64,000 nucleotides of DNA from Cellvibrio sp. PSBB006 (GCF_002162135.1 NZ_CP021382.1:1550001-1614000), one strand, 5' to 3'; positions 52,294 to 62,658 are shown, numbered from the stretch's first letter. The notes: generated from the sequence alone by a model not told the origin. Translations and numbers: made by a program.

Positions 52294-53916
52294 ATGTCTT
52301 TACGCTTGAAAATGTGGATCTTGACCAGCCTGATTCTGATTGGCCTGCTCGGCATTATGTCCATCGGTTTGTTTACCTTGCGTTACGCGACCAATCAGGA
52401 CAATCAGGCACGGGTGGAGCAACTGCTCAACAGCACCTATGCCACAGTGATCGAGATGGAGAAGATGGCCGCGTCCGGCCAGCTTTCCGACGAAGAAGCC
52501 AAGGCCATCGCCACCAATATCCTGCGCAACAACATCTACCACAAATCTGAGTATGTTTACGTTGCCGATGAAGCGATGAACTTTGTTGCCGCGCCGCTGG
52601 ACCCGCAAATTCACGGCACCAGTTTCCATGAATTTAAAGACGGTCAAGGTAAGAGTGTCGGCGATATATTGCTGCGTGCCGTAGAAGCCTCGCGCGGCGA
52701 AATAGCGCGCTACACCTGGACGCAGAAGCAGGCCGATGGCTCTATTGAGGACAAACTCTCTATCGCAAAACTGTCACCGCGCTGGCGCTGGGTGGTGGGC
52801 ACCGGTATCGGTTTCAATGAAGCCAATGCCCGCTTCTGGGACAGCGCTGCAAAGCAGTTGGGTTTTTGTTTGATTGTGGTGTTGCTGATCGTCGTACCGG
52901 TGCATCTCGCGGTGTACAGCATCCAGCGCGGTCTGGGCGGTGAGTTAAAAGAGGTACTGGCACTGGTGCGCACGGTGGCCAATGGCGATCTGACTGAAGA
53001 CCACAAGGTTCACAATGCGTCGGAAGAGAGCATCTACGGTTCGGTATTGCGTATGCGCCACGCTCTGCGCTCGATGATGAGCGGCGTCGCCGAGTCGGTT
53101 GCCAGCCTGCACCGCATCAGTGATGACATTGTGCAAAAGGCTCAAACCAGCACCTCTATGGCAGAAGAGCAAAGTGTCGCCACCGCCAAGATCGCCGCAT
53201 CAGCAGAAGAATTTAACCAACAGACCAAGCACGCCATGCTTCAAGCCAAGGAGGCGCGCGATCAGACAGACGCGGCATCGCAAACCGCGGCGCGCGGTCA
53301 GCAATTAATTTCCCATGCGGTACAACGTTTCGTTGAGCTGGAGCATAGTGTCAGCACAACCCAATCCAGTATTGATGCGCTGGCGGAGCGAATCGGCAGC
53401 ATCTCGGCCGTCATTTCCGTCATCAGCGAAGTGGCCAACCAGACCAACCTGCTCGCGTTGAATGCGGCGATCGAAGCCGCCCGCGCCGGTGAACAGGGTC
53501 GAGGCTTTGCCGTGGTGGCGGATGAAGTGCGGCAGTTGGCCTCGCGCACCAGCCAGGCGACCCAGGAAATCAGCGATACCATCTCCACCGTACAAACCCG
53601 CAGTCGCACCGCCAAACAGAATATGGACCAAATGGTGGTGCAGTTGAAAGACGGGATTGAGCAGACCAAAGAAGGCGGTAAAACCGTCGAAACGATCAGC
53701 TCGGAAACCCGTTCCGTTGAGGATATCGTGTCTCATATCGGTCACGCGATGGAGGAGCATGTGGAAGCAAGTGGTTTGATCTTGCAGTATGTCAGTCAGG
53801 TGGAAGAGTCGTCGGTAGGCACCAAGGATGCGGCCCATGGCACACTCACCGCCTCGCAGCATATTCGCCAGGCTTCCGATAACCTGAGCCAGATGCTGGA
53901 GCGTTTCACACTCTAG
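52294..53916 (+). CDS. Methyl-accepting chemotaxis protein with periplasmic sCache_2 domain
   Basis: The 540-residue receptor (ATG at 52294, SD AGGAG) has TM1 (~7-28), a periplasmic single-Cache domain (~33-182: [29 protein letters not shown]), TM2 (~188-209), HAMP (~211-265) and a cytoplasmic signalling domain (~290-540). The signalling tip is canonical: [35 protein letters not shown]. sCache_2 receptors often sense small carboxylates. It has its own terminator. A second, soluble chemoreceptor follows. Confidence 0.93.
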   Translation: MSLRLKMWILTSLILIGLLGIMSIGLFTLRYATNQDNQARVEQLLNSTYATVIEMEKMAASGQLSDEEAKAIATNILRNNIYHKSEYVYVADEAMNFVAAPLDPQIHGTSFHEFKDGQGKSVGDILLRAVEASRGEIARYTWTQKQADGSIEDKLSIAKLSPRWRWVVGTGIGFNEANARFWDSAAKQLGFCLIVVLLIVVPVHLAVYSIQRGLGGELKEVLALVRTVANGDLTEDHKVHNASEESIYGSVLRMRHALRSMMSGVAESVASLHRISDDIVQKAQTSTSMAEEQSVATAKIAASAEEFNQQTKHAMLQAKEARDQTDAASQTAARGQQLISHAVQRFVELEHSVSTTQSSIDALAERIGSISAVISVISEVANQTNLLALNAAIEAARAGEQGRGFAVVADEVRQLASRTSQATQEISDTISTVQTRSRTAKQNMDQMVVQLKDGIEQTKEGGKTVETISSETRSVEDIVSHIGHAMEEHVEASGLILQYVSQVEESSVGTKDAAHGTLTASQHIRQASDNLSQMLERFTL

Positions 53917-53942
53917 CCATCCTGGACAACAATCACACAGGT

Positions 53943-53980
53943 AACCCCGCACGGGCTGCAAATGGACTGAGCGGGGTTTT
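53943..53980 (+). terminator. Chemoreceptor gene terminator
   Basis: AACCCCGC (53943-53950) pairs with GCGGGGTT (53971-53978) around a 20-nt loop, followed by TT; 27 bp after the stop. Confidence 0.75.
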
Positions 53981-54129
53981 CGCCTGGATATGCTTTTCAG
54001 CGATGAAAAGTATTTCCCCCTTCTTTATTTCTCGTCTACTGCAGTTTTCCAAACGTCATTTGATTTAGCAGATTGCCCTTCTAGACTTTACGTTGACTAT
54101 CTATCACGTGAGATTTTCTGGAGTTACTT

Positions 54130-55437
54130 ATGGAGCTTTCTTTTTTTAAGAAAAAAATGCAGGACAAAAGTACCTTGGTGGAAATAGAGCAGCGCCTGGA
54201 ATCACTGGAGGATGACCTGCATGCAATCCGCAGTAACACCGCCTACATCACATTCGATCCGCTAGGCAATATCCTGGAGGCGAACGATCTATTTCTCGCC
54301 GTGTTGGGCTATGCGCGCAATGAAGTCATTGGCAAGCACCATCGTATGTTTTGCAGTAAGAATTTCAGCCAGACGACAGAATATCAAACATTCTGGCGCG
54401 ATTTGGCGCAGGGGAAATCTTTTTCCGGCACTTTTGAGCGATTAGATAAGAGTGGTAACCCGGTATTTTTATCAGCAAATTATTTTCCGGTAAAAGATAA
54501 AAGAAATAATGTTATCAAGGTCATCAAGATTGCCAGTGATGTCACTCAATCCCAGATAGCGTTGAAAGCTAATAACGCCGTGCTGGAGGCACTGGATAAA
54601 TCCTTGTCAGTGATTGAATTTACTCCGAATGGGGAGGTTATTACAGCTAATGAAAATTTTCAGAAGACGATGGGCGTTGCCCTCATAGATATTATTGGCA
54701 AACACCATAAGGTATTTTGTGATGCAGATTTCTATCGTGAGAACCCGGATTTTTGGCAGCGCTTACGCAACGGCCAACATTTCTCCGGGAAATTTAAACG
54801 TATAAACGCCAGGGGTGAAATTATTTGGTTGGAAGCAACCTATAACCCCATCTTCGATCAACAGGGTAACGTATATAAAGTCATCAAATTTGCCTCTGAT
54901 ATTACCGAGCGAGTGGACGCTGCCATGAGAGCGATTGATCTAGCCGCGTCCACATCAGAGCAGACCTCACAAATTACGTCTAATGCCGTTAATGTCCTTA
55001 ATGAGGCCATTGAAACATCGCACCATATTGCAGATCAGGTAAAAGAAGCTTCTACGATAGGCACACAATTGAGTTCACAATCCAGAAGCATTAACGATAT
55101 TGTCACCACCATCCGCTCTATCGCCGAACAAACCAATTTGCCCGCATTAAATGCGGCCATAGAAGCAGCAAGAGCTGGCGACTCTGGCAGGGGTTTTTCG
55201 GTCGTGGCAGACGAGGTTAGAAAGTTGGCTGCAGACACATCAAAAGCGACAGCAGAAATCTCCAAAGTCGTGCAAAATAATACAGCCTTGATCGGTGAGA
55301 TAGACACCAAACTTACCACGGTTACTGGTATCGCCCTCCACGGAGAAGACAGCATCACTGAAGTGGCATCCGGCTTGGCCGATGTCCGTAATGGTGTCAA
55401 TCAGTTTGTGCAAATGGTTGAAACGATGCGACCCTAA
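54130..55437 (+). CDS. Soluble PAS-PAS chemoreceptor (BdlA-like)
   Basis: A 435-residue protein without membrane segments: a short coiled coil (~15-35), PAS1 (~35-145), PAS2 (~155-265) and a methyl-accepting signalling domain (~270-435). The two PAS domains share KHH-(R/K)-(M/V)-FC motifs ([18 protein letters not shown]), as in Aer/BdlA-type proteins. The signalling tip reads [35 protein letters not shown], with Pro where Leu is almost invariant. BdlA in P. aeruginosa controls biofilm dispersal. SD GGAG, 6-nt spacing. Confidence 0.85.
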   Translation: MELSFFKKKMQDKSTLVEIEQRLESLEDDLHAIRSNTAYITFDPLGNILEANDLFLAVLGYARNEVIGKHHRMFCSKNFSQTTEYQTFWRDLAQGKSFSGTFERLDKSGNPVFLSANYFPVKDKRNNVIKVIKIASDVTQSQIALKANNAVLEALDKSLSVIEFTPNGEVITANENFQKTMGVALIDIIGKHHKVFCDADFYRENPDFWQRLRNGQHFSGKFKRINARGEIIWLEATYNPIFDQQGNVYKVIKFASDITERVDAAMRAIDLAASTSEQTSQITSNAVNVLNEAIETSHHIADQVKEASTIGTQLSSQSRSINDIVTTIRSIAEQTNLPALNAAIEAARAGDSGRGFSVVADEVRKLAADTSKATAEISKVVQNNTALIGEIDTKLTTVTGIALHGEDSITEVASGLADVRNGVNQFVQMVETMRP

Positions 55438-55466
55438 CAGAGAAAATTTTCATTAAGGAGCTGCCC

Positions 55467-55877
55467 ATGTTTTACCCCATGTTTGTCATGGTTATCCTGA
55501 CGTTTCTGGTGGCGTTTTACCTGCTGGGTTTACGCATCGTCGCTGTCCGGCAACGCAAGGTTTCCATCGGTTATTTCCGCCTTAACACCGGCGCTAATGA
55601 ACCTCCCCCGCACATCATGGCGGCCGCACGCCACTACAGTAATCTCTTCGAATTGCCGCTGCTCTTTTACGTTACCTGTCTGTTGGCAATGGTGATGGGT
55701 TTTCAAAGCGCGCTGCTGGTTATCTGCGCCTGGGTTTTTGTTGCATCACGGGTGGTTCACGCATTGATTCACCTCAGTTACAACAACGTCCTGCACCGGT
55801 TGCTGGCGTTTTTGACCGGGGCGGCGTGTATTTTGATTATGTGGATCAACCTGGCAGCGCATTACGCGGCGCGCTGA
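55467..55877 (+). CDS. MAPEG-family membrane protein
   Basis: A 136-residue inner-membrane protein with four TM helices and the MAPEG pattern: FYLLGLRIVAVRQRKVSIGYFRLN, AAARHYSNLFELPLLFYVTCLL, and ASRVVHALIHLSYNNVLHRLLAF. The family includes glutathione-dependent enzymes; bacterial members are mostly uncharacterised. AAGGAG precedes the ATG, 30 bp after the PAS receptor gene. Confidence 0.88.
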   Translation: MFYPMFVMVILTFLVAFYLLGLRIVAVRQRKVSIGYFRLNTGANEPPPHIMAAARHYSNLFELPLLFYVTCLLAMVMGFQSALLVICAWVFVASRVVHALIHLSYNNVLHRLLAFLTGAACILIMWINLAAHYAAR

Positions 55878-55894
55878 ACCGCGCCGCTGCAACA

Positions 55895-57118
55895 TCAAGC
55901 ACCTAGCAGAGATTTTGCACGCTGGTATAAGCGGCGCCGATCTTCCAGCCCGTTAAGCCCGCCGTTGATACGGCGGGTGATAGCCGTCAGCTCATCCTTA
56001 TCGGCAAGTTCATTCAACCCCCGCTTTGCCCAGAACCAGCCTGCTACATCGACACATAAATCCGGATCGCTCGCAACCAGTTCCGGCTTGGCCAGCAACT
56101 CCGCCTCCCGGTTGATAGCGCGCCCATACTCCGCATAATTGGCGCGGCCGGTCAGTTGGATCAAACCCCGGCCCTTGAATCGCCGCCCATCGCCCGGTTG
56201 GGTATTTCCCAGATCCGCCCGCCTTTCATAGGCCTCACCGCTGGCAATCTCTTCGCGAAAGCGCAACTCACCTGATTCGTGACCGATCTGGGCCAAAAAA
56301 TGCGCCTGGCGCAAGGGTGAATCAATAGCGCGGTTAGCCATCATGCGGTCAATTTTTGCGGCCAGTTCATTCACATCCTTATCCCCGGCACGCAGATACA
56401 ACAACGCCAACAAGGCTGAGGTTAACGTTGTCGGCAAAGACTCACACAAGCTGGCCAGCTCCCGGCTCACCGGCTCAACCCGGCCTTGAGGTGTTTGATC
56501 ACCGAGCGCACTGCGTTGAAAGGCCCTGATGGCATTCAGGGTTTTATTGCCGAAAGCCCCGTCAGGATTGAGTTTGCCCTCTTCTATCTGGACGCGGCCC
56601 GCCTCGGCACACAGGTTAAGCAAACGCTGCACAGTCTCCACATCATCGCGACGATTTGCACTCTGGGCGCCGACCGAACCTGACAAAATCCCTGCGCCGC
56701 GCTGGTTTAGTTCAGCGACAGGCACTCCCGCTACAACCGGTGTTGGCGGCGGTGTACTGGCAAGATTCTCCCGCCGCTCAAAATGCGGCGTGTCTTTAAA
56801 GGATTTCCAGTTACCGCCCCAGCGATTGGCGCTGTCCAGATTCTCCCAAAACTCACCCAGCGGCCGCAGATCTTCCACATCGTAGGTGAGCGTTAGTTCG
56901 CCAGCGGGGGTTTCCTTAAAAAAATTCAGATCCACAGCCAGACGCTTTAGGTGCTGACTGTTCATGGTGGTGCTACGGCCGTTCTTAATGTGCAACGCCT
57001 GTTGTTCCGTGGTGCGATAGAGCTCGCCGCCGGATACATGAAAACCCAGTTCTGTGGCTTTGCGAATCAATTCGGCTACATGCAGCATAAAGGCAGATTG
57101 ATGGCGAAGGAGGCTCAT
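55895..57118 (-). CDS. Three-domain endolysin: M15 peptidase, peptidoglycan-binding, GH19 muramidase/chitinase-like
   Basis: The 407-residue protein fuses three lysis modules. N-terminal M15-type L-Ala-D-Glu peptidase (~1-118): SQHLKRLAVDLNFF gives H56 and D63, and DTPHFE gives H112. Peptidoglycan-binding domain (~150-210): VETVQRLLNLC...NPDGAFGNKTLNAIRAFQ. C-terminal GH19-type domain (~235-405): AHFLAQIGHESGELRF, RFKGRGLIQLTGRANYAEYG. No signal peptide is visible, as expected for a phage-type endolysin that depends on a holin. It overlaps the upstream membrane-protein gene by 4 bp (57115-57118). No other phage gene is nearby. Confidence 0.87.
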   Translation of the reverse strand: MSLLRHQSAFMLHVAELIRKATELGFHVSGGELYRTTEQQALHIKNGRSTTMNSQHLKRLAVDLNFFKETPAGELTLTYDVEDLRPLGEFWENLDSANRWGGNWKSFKDTPHFERRENLASTPPPTPVVAGVPVAELNQRGAGILSGSVGAQSANRRDDVETVQRLLNLCAEAGRVQIEEGKLNPDGAFGNKTLNAIRAFQRSALGDQTPQGRVEPVSRELASLCESLPTTLTSALLALLYLRAGDKDVNELAAKIDRMMANRAIDSPLRQAHFLAQIGHESGELRFREEIASGEAYERRADLGNTQPGDGRRFKGRGLIQLTGRANYAEYGRAINREAELLAKPELVASDPDLCVDVAGWFWAKRGLNELADKDELTAITRRINGGLNGLEDRRRLYQRAKSLLGA

Positions 57119-57771
57119 AACGGGCGCCCTCCCCGCGATTTATCTGTTTCGATGGTGAGTGCCTTGTCGTGCTCGACCTGGATGGATTCGGTCAGCAACC
57201 GTATTTTTTCTTCCTTGCTTTTACTGCCGGCACTGGAACCGAAAAAGTACTGGATGATGGCGGACAGGGAAACGCCGAGCAGGAAACCCAACACGGTATC
57301 GATCACGCGGGCAGCGTCGGGGTTTGTGGTGTAGTCGTGAACAAACGCGGCGTAGAAGATGAACAGAAAGGTCAGCAGTGTCAGGCCCGTTGCATAAAAA
57401 TACACAAAGCGTTTGGCCAATTTGTCATCGCTCGATAGCGCCGCCTTTTGCATATCCCGAGCGTCGGCGCGGTCGGCCTGATGCACTTTTTCAAGCTCCA
57501 GGGCATTGGCATCCAACTGTTGGCGATACTCAAGCAACTTGGCCTGGTATTGGAATTCAAACTCGCGCAACTTGGCCCACTGTTCTTCCGTGAGTTTTTC
57601 ATCGGCGACATCGTTGATATCAATACCGGTTTTTTCTTCGATAAACCCGGCGATTTCCTGGGTACCTTTATCAAGGGCACCGCGAAACACGCCGCTGAGC
57701 AGGTCGAGTCCGCGCCTGGCAAGGGCAGGACCGATGGCAGACAAGGCTGCCGCTACAAGAGGAGCTGGCAT
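57115..57771 (-). CDS. Two-TM membrane protein, candidate holin partner of the endolysin
   Basis: A 218-residue protein with an amphipathic N-terminal part (MPAPLVAAALSAIGPALARRGLDLLSGVFRG), a charged coiled coil (~60-115) and two TM helices (~122-146: FVYFYATGLTLLTFLFIFYAAFV; ~157-178: VLGFLLGVSLSAIIQYFF), then a charged tail. Similar proteins occur in phage lysis modules. The 4-bp overlap with the endolysin gene suggests they act together. The holin role is an inference from context and topology. Confidence 0.6.
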   Translation of the reverse strand: MPAPLVAAALSAIGPALARRGLDLLSGVFRGALDKGTQEIAGFIEEKTGIDINDVADEKLTEEQWAKLREFEFQYQAKLLEYRQQLDANALELEKVHQADRADARDMQKAALSSDDKLAKRFVYFYATGLTLLTFLFIFYAAFVHDYTTNPDAARVIDTVLGFLLGVSLSAIIQYFFGSSAGSKSKEEKIRLLTESIQVEHDKALTIETDKSRGGRPL

Positions 57772-58055
57772 AGGGGAATCCCTCCGCTAACTGGTTAATA
57801 GGTTTTTGCCAACGCTTTTCCTTCGCAACACAAAACACACTATCGGTACAGCTACACCAACTAACCCAATGACACTAAACCCGCCCGCACTGTCATACAA
57901 GCCCGCGGCGACGAACAGCAAGCCAGCATTCTATTTTGGCGTGCCGCTCATCAAACCTTCGCATGCCGGGGCTCCACCATGGCCATGTACCGGGCGAGAT
58001 AGTAGAATGCGCTCCTATTTTCAGCAGTAGATTCCCCCGTGGTTAGCCAAACCCT

Positions 58056-61000
58056 ATGATTCCAAGCATTCGCCAAACGTCTCCCGTCCAGGCCCTGTAC
58101 CTGGCTTTTATAAATGCCTTGCGCGACAACGGCTTTCGCGGCGATTTAAGCCCGGACTACGCCAATCGCACCGTGCTGGCGACAGACAACTCCATCTACC
58201 AAGTCTTGCCCCAAGGTGTCATTTATCCTCGCGATACGGCGGACCTGGTCAAGGTCGTCAAACTCAGTCAGGTGCAGCGCTTTCGCGACATCGTGCTCAG
58301 CCCGCGCGGCGGCGGCACCGGCACTAATGGGCAGTCGTTGACCGACGGCCTGGTGGTGGATACCTCCAAGTACATGAACCAGATCCTGGAGATTAATGTC
58401 GAGGAACGCTGGGTGCGCGTGCAGTGCGGCGTGGTAAAAGACCAGCTCAATGCGGCCATCAAACCCTATGGCTTATTCTTTGCGCCGGAACTGTCGACCA
58501 GCAACCGCGCAACCATCGGCGGGATGATCAACACCGATGCATCCGGCCAGGGTTCCTGCCGTTACGGCAAGACGCGCGATCACGTACTGGAACTGCGCAC
58601 AGTGCTACTCGATGGGGCTGAATGGACATCCTCACCGGTAGCGGACAATGAGCTGGAGGTTATTGCACAGCGACAGGATCGCGTTGGCCAGGTTCACCGC
58701 TTGCTCGACAGCATTCAACGGGACCACGCGGATTTGATCGCAGCAAAATTTCCCAAACTTAATCGCTGCCTGACAGGCTACGACCTCGCACACATCCGCG
58801 ATGAAGAAGGTCGTTTTAACCTCAACAATATTTTATGCGGCAGTGAAGGTACGTTGGGTTTTATCACTGAAGCCAAATTAAATTTGTTGATGACCCCAAA
58901 ATTTTCTGCACTCGTCAACGTCAACTACCGCGACTTCAATGCCGCCCTGCGCGATGCGGCAGAATTGATGAAGGCGAACCCGACTTCTATTGAAACTGTC
59001 GATTCAAAAGTACTTAACCTGGCGATGAATGACATCGTCTGGCACAGCGTATCGGAATTTTTTCCGCCGTCGGCAAGTGGTGAAAAAATCCAGGGGATTA
59101 ACCTGGTTGAATACACCGCTAACGACGAAGATGAGCTGCGCGCCGACATTAAAAAGTTGACGGATCAACTCGATCAGTCCGGCCTCGACAATGATCTCGG
59201 CCGTATGGGTTACAGCCTCGCCTGGGGTAACGATGCGGTTAATAAAATCTGGGGCATGCGCAAAAAAGCGGTCGGGTTGCTGGGCAATGTGGAAGGCGAA
59301 ATTCGCCCGGTGCCTTTTGTGGAAGATACCGCTGTACCGCCGGAAAACCTCGCCGACTTTATCTTTGAATTCCGCAAGTTGCTTGATGATCACCAGTTAA
59401 CTTACGGCATGTTCGGTCATGTGGATGCGGGGGTACTACACGTTCGCCCGGCGCTGGACATGAAAGATCCCGAACAGGAAAAACTGGTGCGCAAGATTAC
59501 TGACGAGGTGGTCGCGTTAACGCAAAAGTACAACGGGTTGATGTGGGGCGAACATGGCAAGGGTGTGCGCTCGGAATACGCACCGCAGTTTTTTGGTGAG
59601 TTGTATCCGCAATTGCAGCGCATCAAAGCCGAATTTGATCCCTACAATCAACTGAATCCGGGCAAGATCGCAACGCCGACGGAAAAAATCGAATTACTCA
59701 AGATTGATGGCGTCACCACCCGCGGCCAGGAAGATCGCAAAATTCCGGTGCACGTCTGGAACGCCTACAGCGAAGGCATGCACTGCAACGGCAACGGCCT
59801 GTGCTACAACTGGAATCCCAACGACGCCATGTGCCCTTCCTGGAAAGGCACACGTGAGCGCATTCACTCGCCGAAAGGTCGCGCATCTTTAATGCGCGAG
59901 TGGCTCAAGCAAATGAGCGAGCGCGGTGTGAATCCCGTTGCAGAAAGTGCAGCGCTCAAACGCAGCAGTTTTTTGCTGACGCTGCCGGCGCGCATTAAAA
60001 ATACCTGGCAGAAAAAACAGGGCGACTACGATTTTTCCCACGAAGTACACGAGTCCATGGTGGGTTGTCTGGCCTGTAAATCCTGTGCGGGTCAGTGTCC
60101 GATCAAAGTGGATGTACCAGAGTTCCGCAGTAAGTTCCTGGAGCTGTACTACGGCCGTTACCTGCGCCCGCTGAAAGATTATTTTATCGGCGGACTGGAG
60201 TTCATGATTCCCACCCTGGCGCGTGTGCCCTGGTTATACAACGCCATGATGAAACCGCGTTTTATGCAAAGCTTGCTGGCCAAGGTGGTGGGCATGGTGG
60301 ATAGCCCCTTGTTGACCGGTATTTTGCTGGACGATGCAATCCAGAAGCTCGGCATTCGTTACGCCAGCCTGGAAAATATCGCGCAGTTGAACGCAGCCGA
60401 AAAAGCCAAAGCGGTTATCGTCGTACAGGACGCCTTTACCAGTTATTTTGAAACCCCCTTTGTGATTGATGCATTAACCCTGTTGCAGAAATTGGGTTAC
60501 GTACCGCTGCTCGCGCCATTTAAACCCAACGGCAAACCCTTGCAGGTCCATGGCTTTTTGAAAGCTTTCGCCAAAGCAGCGGACACCAATGCCACTATGT
60601 TGAACGGACTGGCGTCTTCCGGCATTCCGTTGATTGGTCTCGAACCGGCCATGACCCTGGCTTATCGCAGCGAGTATAAAAAAATCCTCGGCGCTAACGC
60701 ACCCAAGGTGCAACTGATACAAGAATGGTTGGCCGGACAACAGGAAACCTTGCGCGCACAAGCACAACAATTTGGTACCGGCGATTATGCATTGTTGGCC
60801 CACTGCACCGAAAAAACCAACGCCGTCAGTTCCATTAAAGATTGGCAGCAGGTATTTGCCGCACTCAACCAAACATTGAAAGTCATTGAAACCGGATGTT
60901 GTGGCATGGCGGGCACCTATGGGCACGAGGCGATTAATGTCGACACGTCGAAAAAGATCTACCAATTGTCCTGGGCGGACGTCGTCAACAACCCGGCCAA

Positions 61001-61112
61001 TAAAGATCGGTTGACGGCCACCGGTTACTCTTGCCGCAGTCAGGCCAAACGTATCGATAATGTGAAGCTGCCTCACCCATTGCAAGTACTACTGGCGCAA
61101 GTAAAACAATAA
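58056..61112 (+). CDS. ydiJ: YdiJ-type FAD/Fe-S D-2-hydroxyglutarate dehydrogenase
   Basis: The 1018-residue length equals E. coli YdiJ. The N-terminal FAD-binding (PCMH) domain (~40-280) shows SPRGGGTGTNGQSLTDGLVVD and ELSTSNRATIGGMINTDASGQGS; the FAD-oxidase C domain follows (~290-560: FGHVDAGVLHVRP, NPGKIATP). The C-terminal half has an Fe-S domain (CLACKSCAGQCPIKVDVP) and two Cys-rich motifs typical of succinate/heterodisulfide type proteins (AHCTEKT, ETGCCGMAGTYGHE). It oxidises D-2-hydroxyglutarate and related D-2-hydroxyacids. Confidence 0.93.
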   Translation: MIPSIRQTSPVQALYLAFINALRDNGFRGDLSPDYANRTVLATDNSIYQVLPQGVIYPRDTADLVKVVKLSQVQRFRDIVLSPRGGGTGTNGQSLTDGLVVDTSKYMNQILEINVEERWVRVQCGVVKDQLNAAIKPYGLFFAPELSTSNRATIGGMINTDASGQGSCRYGKTRDHVLELRTVLLDGAEWTSSPVADNELEVIAQRQDRVGQVHRLLDSIQRDHADLIAAKFPKLNRCLTGYDLAHIRDEEGRFNLNNILCGSEGTLGFITEAKLNLLMTPKFSALVNVNYRDFNAALRDAAELMKANPTSIETVDSKVLNLAMNDIVWHSVSEFFPPSASGEKIQGINLVEYTANDEDELRADIKKLTDQLDQSGLDNDLGRMGYSLAWGNDAVNKIWGMRKKAVGLLGNVEGEIRPVPFVEDTAVPPENLADFIFEFRKLLDDHQLTYGMFGHVDAGVLHVRPALDMKDPEQEKLVRKITDEVVALTQKYNGLMWGEHGKGVRSEYAPQFFGELYPQLQRIKAEFDPYNQLNPGKIATPTEKIELLKIDGVTTRGQEDRKIPVHVWNAYSEGMHCNGNGLCYNWNPNDAMCPSWKGTRERIHSPKGRASLMREWLKQMSERGVNPVAESAALKRSSFLLTLPARIKNTWQKKQGDYDFSHEVHESMVGCLACKSCAGQCPIKVDVPEFRSKFLELYYGRYLRPLKDYFIGGLEFMIPTLARVPWLYNAMMKPRFMQSLLAKVVGMVDSPLLTGILLDDAIQKLGIRYASLENIAQLNAAEKAKAVIVVQDAFTSYFETPFVIDALTLLQKLGYVPLLAPFKPNGKPLQVHGFLKAFAKAADTNATMLNGLASSGIPLIGLEPAMTLAYRSEYKKILGANAPKVQLIQEWLAGQQETLRAQAQQFGTGDYALLAHCTEKTNAVSSIKDWQQVFAALNQTLKVIETGCCGMAGTYGHEAINVDTSKKIYQLSWADVVNNPANKDRLTATGYSCRSQAKRIDNVKLPHPLQVLLAQVKQ

Positions 61113-61117
61113 ATAAA

Positions 61118-61140
61118 CCGGATGAGTGGGTCTCATCCGG
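61118..61140 (+). repeat. CCGGATGA hairpin after ydiJ
   Basis: CCGGATGA (61118-61125) pairs with TCATCCGG (61133-61140) around a 7-nt loop. It lies 5 bp after the stop codon. A nearly identical CCGGATG...CATCCGG hairpin is at 41581-41600, so the two may belong to a small dispersed intergenic repeat. Confidence 0.45.
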
Positions 61141-61239
61141 GATAAATTTGAGCGCTCTGGCGATTCAAATGCTCACCGCACCTTGTCCATCGGCTGTTAC
61201 AGCGGCCACACTTTTATCTGGAATGCGGAAGTTATAACC

Positions 61240-62118
61240 ATGAAGCTATCAACATCAGTTGCTCTCGCCATCGTCGCTGTCGCGATGATGTCAGTTAATA
61301 CCCACGCCAAGGACAGTGAGTGGACTTATCTGCTCGATAAAGACCTGAGCCAATGGAACACTTATCTTGGTTTTCCCAATCCTGAAACTGACATCAAAGG
61401 TTTACCGAAAGATGCGGAAGGCAACTACACGCAACCCATTGGTCACGGCAAAGATGAGAAAGGTGTATTCACGGTTTCAATGACAGAGGGCGAACCGGTA
61501 CTGCGCGTGTCCGGTGAGATCTACGGCAGCGTCTACACCAACGAAGAATTTGAAAATTATCACCTGATCCTGCAATACAAATGGGGTTCCAAGAAGTGGA
61601 AACCGCGTCTGGATCTCGAACTGGATACCGGTATTTTGTACCACGCCAATGGTGAGCACGGTGTCGATTACTGGAAAGCCTGGGCGCTCTCCCAGGAATT
61701 ACAAATCATGGAGCAAAGCACCGGCGACTGGTGGCAGATCGCCGACTCGCAAATTGATATCCGTTGTGAGAAGCCTGAAGGTGCAGAGGTGCATATCTAC
61801 AATCCCAAGGCTGAATTATTGAGCTTCGGCCCCGGTGGCGTGGGCATTACCTGTCGTCGCAGCCATGACAGGGAGAAGCCAAAAGGCGAATGGAATACTG
61901 TGGAATTGATTACGTATGGTGACAAAAGTCTGCATATCGTCAACGGCGAAGTGGTTATGGCGCTGAGCAATTCCCGTTACACCAGAGATGGAAAGATGCT
62001 GCCACTCACCCAGGGAAAAATCCTGTTGCAAAGTGAAGCCGGAGAAGCTTTTTTTAAAGACATAAAATTAAAATCCATTGATGCTATACCGGCAAAGTAC
62101 AACCATTATTTTAAATAA
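61240..62118 (+). CDS. Secreted DUF1080 (3-keto-disaccharide hydrolase-like) protein
   Basis: From the ATG at 61240 the protein has 292 residues: a signal peptide (MKLSTSVALAIVAVAMMSVNTHA) then DSEWTYLLDKDLSQWNTYLG, GSVYTNEEFENYHLILQYKWGSKKW, DTGILYHANGEHG, LQIMEQSTGDWWQI, and GKILLQSEAGEAFFKDIKLK at the C-terminus. This is the LamG-like DUF1080 jelly-roll fold, members of which act on 3-keto-glycosides. Location after ydiJ and before a TMEM220 gene gives no pathway hint. Confidence 0.88.
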   Translation: MKLSTSVALAIVAVAMMSVNTHAKDSEWTYLLDKDLSQWNTYLGFPNPETDIKGLPKDAEGNYTQPIGHGKDEKGVFTVSMTEGEPVLRVSGEIYGSVYTNEEFENYHLILQYKWGSKKWKPRLDLELDTGILYHANGEHGVDYWKAWALSQELQIMEQSTGDWWQIADSQIDIRCEKPEGAEVHIYNPKAELLSFGPGGVGITCRRSHDREKPKGEWNTVELITYGDKSLHIVNGEVVMALSNSRYTRDGKMLPLTQGKILLQSEAGEAFFKDIKLKSIDAIPAKYNHYFK

Positions 62119-62203
62119 TTTTTTATATCAATTTCGTGCGGTAAACCTCTCCGGGTTTACCGTTTTAACCACCTGCACCCCAGTGCTACCCGGAAAGGTC
62201 TTT

Positions 62204-62602
62204 ATGATGCTGACAATAAGCATACGCAGTTTCGCTTTTCTGTTGTTCCTTTTGTTATTGACGTCTGCGTTCTTACAATTAAATGATCCGGACCCGATCC
62301 TGTGGACAACCTACTATGTGGTCTGCGCTATCGTGCCCTTGCTGCTGGTTATGAAGCGTTTCAATGCTGTGGTGTTTTGGGTGGGTGTGGTATCGAGTCT
62401 GGTGATCATGGGTATTTACGCAGCGGGCACGCTTGAATACTTACGCCACGCCGCACAGGAGCCGCTGATGCAGTCAATGAATCCTAACAAACCCTATATC
62501 GAAGAAGCGCGCGAATGCATCGGTGGATTTATTACGTTGTGCATTTTATTGCTGTGTCGGTTTTTTTGGCAGATGATAAACAAAAACAGTATCTCGAAAT
62601 AA
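62204..62602 (+). CDS. TMEM220-family small membrane protein
   Basis: A 132-residue inner-membrane protein with four hydrophobic helices. FLQLNDPDPILWTTYYVVCAIVPLL is the TMEM220 family signature (Q-x-N-DPDP). A conserved EEARECIGGFITLCILLL follows. Function unknown. Two adjacent Met codons (62204, 62207) have GGAAAGG upstream. Confidence 0.85.
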   Translation: MMLTISIRSFAFLLFLLLLTSAFLQLNDPDPILWTTYYVVCAIVPLLLVMKRFNAVVFWVGVVSSLVIMGIYAAGTLEYLRHAAQEPLMQSMNPNKPYIEEARECIGGFITLCILLLCRFFWQMINKNSISK

Positions 62603-62625
62603 AAAAAGCCACCCCGAAGGGTGGC
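62601..62625 (-). terminator. GH9 gene terminator
   Basis: GCCACCC (62608-62614) pairs with GGGTGGC (62619-62625), loop CGAA. On the minus strand a run of seven T follows, so it ends the GH9 transcript that arrives from the right. Confidence 0.9.
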
Positions 62626-62658
62626 CAACAAACCAGCACGCTTAAAGCCTAAGCGGCA

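Noticed and set aside
53305..53961. Minus-strand ORF of 218 codons
   Set aside because: It is antisense to the conserved signalling domain of the chemoreceptor and is explained by high-GC codon bias.
60474..61085. Minus-strand ORF of 203 codons
   Set aside because: Antisense to the well-conserved C-terminus of YdiJ; no family similarity.
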